Part shown: piece after piece, positions 4,195 through 7,034 of the stretch | Layout of the letters: the number at the start of each line of letters is the position of its first letter | Position numbering within the stretch: position 1 is the stretch's first letter | From: Thauera sp. | GTDB lineage: Bacteria > Pseudomonadota > Gammaproteobacteria > Burkholderiales > Rhodocyclaceae | Length of the DNA stretch: 7,034 nt | Assembly: GCA_003446655.1 (NCBI GenBank) | Contig: DMCZ01000011.1 | Span: forward strand, 1-7,034 | Direction: 5' to 3' | Notes under the pieces: generated by a model | The model's input: the letters and a program-made list of their open reading frames with translations, nothing else | Told to the model about the DNA's origin: nothing | Database searches by the model: none | Made by a program: the position numbers and the translations under genes

Positions 4195-6989
4195 CAGTGC
4201 GCCTCGTCCCAGTTGTCGCCGGCGCCGACTTCGACCAGCAGCGGCACCTTCAACTCGGCAACGCCGCCCATCAGCTTCGGCAGCTGTTCGCGGATGGTGT
4301 CGAGCTCGGCCCTGGGCACTTCCAGCACCAGTTCGTCGTGCACCTGCAGCACCAGCTTCGACTCGAGGCCGGAGGACGCCAGCCAGGCGTCGGTGGCGAT
4401 CATCGCCTTCTTGATCAGGTCGGCGGCCGTGCCCTGCATCGGCGCGTTGATCGCCGCGCGCTCGGCGGCCTGGCGGCGGCCGGCCTGGCTGGCGCGGATG
4501 TCGGGCAGGTAGAGGCGGCGGCCGAACACGGTCTCGACGAAGCCCTGCTCGCGTGCCTCGGCGCGGGTGCGGTCCATGTACTCGGCGACGCCGGGGTAGC
4601 GGGCGAAGTAGCGGTCGATCCAGCTCTGCGCGGCGGCGCGCTCGATGCCGAGGTTCTTGGCCAGGCCGTGCGCGCTCATGCCATAGATAAGGCCGAAGTT
4701 GATCACCTTGGCGTAGCGGCGCTGCTCGCTAGTGACCTCGGCCGGCGCCACGCCGAAGACCTCGCCGGCGGTGGCGCGGTGCACGTCCTCCCCGTGGGCG
4801 AAGGCCTCGAGCAGGCGGGCGTCGCCCGACAGGTGGGCCATGATGCGGAGCTCGATCTGCGAGTAGTCTGCGGAGACGATCAGGTGGTCGCGCGGGGCGA
4901 TGAAGGCGGCGCGGATGCGGCGGCCCTCGGGCGTGCGGATCGGGATGTTCTGCAGATTGGGCTCGGAGCTCGACAGCCGGCCGGTGACCGCGGTGGCCTG
5001 CGAGAAACTGGTGTGCACCCGGCCAGTCTTCGGGTTGACCATGCGCGGCAGCTTGTCGGCGTAGGTGCTCTTCAACTTGGACAGGCTGCGGTGCTCGAGC
5101 AGCAGCTTCGGTAAGGGGTAGTCCTCGGCGAGTTTCTCCAGCACCTCCTCGTCGGTGGAGGGCTGGCCGGTGGCGGTCTTCTTGACCACCGGCAGGCCGA
5201 GCTTGCCGAACATGATCTCGCCGAGCTGCTTGGGCGAGCCGAGGTTGAAGGGCTGGCCGGCGAGGGTGTGCGCCTCGCCTTCGAGCGCGTGCAGGCGGCG
5301 GCCGAGCTCCTCGGAGTGCTGGCTGAGCAGGAAGGGGTCGATCAGCACGCCGGTGCGCTCCATGCGCTGCAGCACGCCGAGCACCGGCATCTCGATGTCG
5401 CGGTACAGGGCTTCGAGCTGCGGCACGGCCTCGAGCTGCGGCCACAGGTGCTGGTGCAGGAGCAGCGTGACGTCGGCGTCCTCGGCGGCGTATTCGGTGG
5501 CGCGCTCGATGGCGACCTCGTCGAAGCCGATCTGCTTGGCGCCCTTGCCGCAGACATCGGTGTATGTGATGGTCGTGAGGCCGAGGTGGCGCTTGGCGAG
5601 CGAGTCCATGTCGTGCGGGCGGTCGGACTCCAGCACGTAGGACTCGAGCAGGGTGTCGTGCGCGATCCCGCGCAGCGTGATGCCGTGGTTGGCGAGCACG
5701 TGGGCGTCGTACTTGAGGTTCTGGCCGAGCTTGGCGTGCTGCTCGGACTCCAGCCAGGGGCGGAGCTTGTCCAGCACCTGGGCGAGCGGCAACTGCACCG
5801 GCACATCCGTGCCGTGGTGCGCCAGTGGCAGGTAGGCGGCCTCGCCCGCCTGCACCGAGAACGACATCCCGACCAGCTTCGCCGCCATCGGGTCGAGGCT
5901 GGTGGTCTCGGTGTCGAAGGCGATGAGTTCGGCTGCGGAGATCTTCTCCAGCCAGTCGTCGAAGCTCGCCCAGTCAAGTAGGGTGACGTAACCGCTGCGG
6001 TGGGCGCCCGCGACGCCGCCATCGGCGGAAAGGCTCGCGGCTGGCGCCGCTCCTACATCGGTAATTGGGGTCTGTCCCCGATTTCCCTGGCCGTCGAAGC
6101 GGCGCGCCTCCGTCGCGGCTTTCGACGCGGCCACACTCGCCGCACCGCCATCGAGATCCTTCAGCCAGCCACGGAACTCGAAGCGCTCGTACAACGCCCG
6201 CAGCGCCGCCTTGTCGTCCTCGCGCGCCGGCAGCTCGTCCAGTCCCACCGGCAGCTCGACGTCGGTCGCCACCGTCACCAGCTTCTTGCCGAGCGGCAGG
6301 AAATCCAGATGCTTGCGCAGGTTCTCGCCCACCTTGCCGCCAACCTTGTCGGCGTTGGTGACCAGGTTGTCGAGGGTGCCGTACTCGGTCAGCCACTTCA
6401 CCGCGGTCTTCGGCCCGCACTTCTCCACCCCGGGCACGTTATCCACCGTGTCGCCGACCAGCGCCAGGTAATCGACGATGCGCTCCGGCGGCACGCCGAA
6501 CTTGGCCTCCACGCCGGCCTCGTCCAGCACTTCCTCGCTCATGGTATTGACCCACTTCACCCCAGGGCGAACGAGCTGGGTGAGATCCTTGTCGCCGGTC
6601 GAGATCACCACCTCCCAGCCACGCTCGAGCGCCTGGCGGGTGAGCGTGCCGATGACGTCGTCCGCCTCCACGCCCTCGACGGACAGCAGCGGCCAGCCCT
6701 CGGCCTGCACCGCCTCGTGCAGCGGTTCGATCTGCGCGCGCAGGTCGTCAGGCATGGGCGGGCGGTGGGATTTGTATTCGGGATACCAGTCGTCGCGGAA
6801 GGTCTTGCCCTTGGCGTCGAAGACGCAGGCGCGAAATTCTGCCTTGTAGTCGCTTTCCAGCCGCCTTAGCATCGACAGCACCCCCCGGATCGCACCCGTC
6901 GGCTCGCCCCGCGAATTACGCAGGTCGGGCAGCGCATGGAAGGCGCGATAGAGATAGCTGGAGCCGTCTACGAGCAGCAGGGTGGGCAT
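4194..6989 (-). CDS. polA: DNA polymerase I
   Basis: This 931-residue family A polymerase (E. coli PolI: 928) fills gaps and removes primers and damaged strands. Domains in order are: 5'-3' FEN exonuclease (about 1-277; acidic residues D8, D58, D110/D111, D133/D135, D180/D183); linker (278-333); 3'-5' proofreading exonuclease (about 335-515; D359, E361, D428, Y500, D504 all present, so proofreading appears intact); and polymerase domain (motif A DYSQIELR with D708, motif B R757/K761/F765/Y769, motif C HDE with H884/D885). The start ATG at 6987-6989 (MPTLLLVDGSSYLYRAFHALP) matches where related proteins begin. An in-frame ATG at 6999-7001 would add four residues, but its AAGG abuts the start codon with no spacing, whereas the same AAGGA lies 11 bases before the chosen one. 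The linker is odd: residues 302-319 are encoded by two REP-like repeats. msbA follows with a one-base overlap. Confidence 0.96.
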   Translation of the reverse strand: MPTLLLVDGSSYLYRAFHALPDLRNSRGEPTGAIRGVLSMLRRLESDYKAEFRACVFDAKGKTFRDDWYPEYKSHRPPMPDDLRAQIEPLHEAVQAEGWPLLSVEGVEADDVIGTLTRQALERGWEVVISTGDKDLTQLVRPGVKWVNTMSEEVLDEAGVEAKFGVPPERIVDYLALVGDTVDNVPGVEKCGPKTAVKWLTEYGTLDNLVTNADKVGGKVGENLRKHLDFLPLGKKLVTVATDVELPVGLDELPAREDDKAALRALYERFEFRGWLKDLDGGAASVAASKAATEARRFDGQGNRGQTPITDVGAAPAASLSADGGVAGAHRSGYVTLLDWASFDDWLEKISAAELIAFDTETTSLDPMAAKLVGMSFSVQAGEAAYLPLAHHGTDVPVQLPLAQVLDKLRPWLESEQHAKLGQNLKYDAHVLANHGITLRGIAHDTLLESYVLESDRPHDMDSLAKRHLGLTTITYTDVCGKGAKQIGFDEVAIERATEYAAEDADVTLLLHQHLWPQLEAVPQLEALYRDIEMPVLGVLQRMERTGVLIDPFLLSQHSEELGRRLHALEGEAHTLAGQPFNLGSPKQLGEIMFGKLGLPVVKKTATGQPSTDEEVLEKLAEDYPLPKLLLEHRSLSKLKSTYADKLPRMVNPKTGRVHTSFSQATAVTGRLSSSEPNLQNIPIRTPEGRRIRAAFIAPRDHLIVSADYSQIELRIMAHLSGDARLLEAFAHGEDVHRATAGEVFGVAPAEVTSEQRRYAKVINFGLIYGMSAHGLAKNLGIERAAAQSWIDRYFARYPGVAEYMDRTRAEAREQGFVETVFGRRLYLPDIRASQAGRRQAAERAAINAPMQGTAADLIKKAMIATDAWLASSGLESKLVLQVHDELVLEVPRAELDTIREQLPKLMGGVAELKVPLLVEVGAGDNWDEAH
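6016..6028 (-). repeat. Short perfect hairpin beside the REP-like element in polA
   Basis: CCGCC-ATC-GGCGG is a five-base perfect inverted repeat with a three-base loop, seven bases from the GTAGGAG-type unit. It may be the second arm of a compound (BIME-like) element, extending the inserted tract to about residue 325 of PolI. Short GC-rich hairpins are common in this genome, so the link is tentative. Confidence 0.3.
6035..6057 (-). repeat. REP-like palindromic element inside polA
   Basis: On the minus strand this reads TGTAGGAGCGGC, then GCCAGCCGCGA. GCGGC-TGGC-GCCGC (6037-6050) forms a hairpin preceded by a GTAG foot tetranucleotide. This layout is the standard one of proteobacterial REP sequences mobilised by REP-associated tyrosine transposases (RAYTs). 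Very similar 'GTAGGAGCGGC...GCCGCGA' units are, from memory, widely dispersed in Pseudomonas, Xanthomonas and Thauera-type genomes, usually between genes. Here it encodes DVGAAPAAS (residues 311-319) of PolI in frame. Confidence 0.65.
6063..6084 (-). repeat. Second REP-like palindrome inside polA (GGGGACAGACCCC type)
   Basis: The minus strand reads AAATCGGGGACAGACCCCAATT. Arms AAT-x-GGGG and CCCC-x-ATT pair around a five-base loop. It encodes GNRGQTPI (residues 302-309), a peptide wording I recall from other proteins interrupted by this kind of repeat. It lies five bases from the GTAGGAG-type element. No close counterpart exists in the E. coli PolI linker, so it is interpreted as inserted DNA. 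Confidence 0.55.
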
Positions 6990-7015
6990 CTTCTGGAACA
7001 TCCTTGGGGCGACAA

Positions 7016-7034
7016 GGGGTCAGGTCTTGAATTT
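7016..7034 (+). repeat. GGGGTCAGGTCTTGAATTT dispersed-repeat fragment upstream of polA
   Basis: The last 19 bases match a motif I recall as recurrent in intergenic regions of beta- and gammaproteobacteria, often near REP-associated (Y1) transposases. It shares the skeleton GGGGTC...GATTT/GAATTT with the palindrome inside polA. It begins 26 bases before the polA start codon and runs off the window, so it occupies part of the polA leader or promoter region. Any polA promoter must lie within it or beyond the window. Confidence 0.4.

Noticed and set aside
2542..4512. A 656-codon open frame on the plus strand opposite msbA and the polA 3' end
   Set aside because: It is fully antisense to two well-supported genes. 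Its composition (rich in Q, H, R, G, V, A with no recognisable motif) is the usual by-product of high third-position GC on the other strand.
6000..6869. A 289-codon plus-strand frame opposite the polA 5' part (and similar ones at 4197-5114 and 5268-5981)
   Set aside because: These are antisense mirrors of polA codons; they have no family motifs and no ribosome binding sites.

Overview
This window most likely comes from the chromosome of a GC-rich betaproteobacterium. The protein wording (PolI beginning MPTLLLVDGSSYLYRAFHALP, the MsbA sequence) and the GTAGGAGCGGC-type dispersed repeats fit the Thauera/Azoarcus/Zoogloea group (Rhodocyclales). That placement is inference from recalled family sequences, not from a search.

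The window has two halves. The right half (about 1726-7034) is ordinary minus-strand coding sequence. polA (DNA polymerase I) overlaps msbA (lipid A exporter ATPase/permease) in a TGATG stop/start junction, so the two look translationally coupled. Downstream of msbA on the same strand is a Uma2-family (DUF820) PD-(D/E)XK nuclease-like gene with its own clear sigma70-like promoter and Shine-Dalgarno sequence. polA carries an unusual passenger: two REP-like palindromic repeats lie in frame in the linker between the 5'-3' exonuclease and proofreading domains. A third element of the same style lies just upstream of polA at the window edge.

The left half (1 to about 1720) is a plus-strand graveyard of insertion sequences and toxin-antitoxin (TA) genes. 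In order it holds: the 3' end of an IS256-family transposase and its right terminus; directly abutting that, the last 39 codons of a HigA-like antitoxin; one intact 73-codon antitoxin of the 'addiction module component' family (PF09720/TIGR02574) with no toxin beside it; a shortened CcdA-like antitoxin; an ISAs1-family transposase wrecked by a 5' truncation, an internal deletion that merges two catalytic Asp motifs, and a frameshift; and a short open stretch resembling part of a CcdB/MazF-fold toxin. No gene here except the PF09720 antitoxin looks complete.

I see no tRNA, rRNA, CRISPR array, integrase or replication origin. I do not see a clearly new multi-gene system. The most notable observations are the stack of four TA relics from different families interleaved with two IS remnants, and the REP elements domesticated inside the essential-type polA reading frame.
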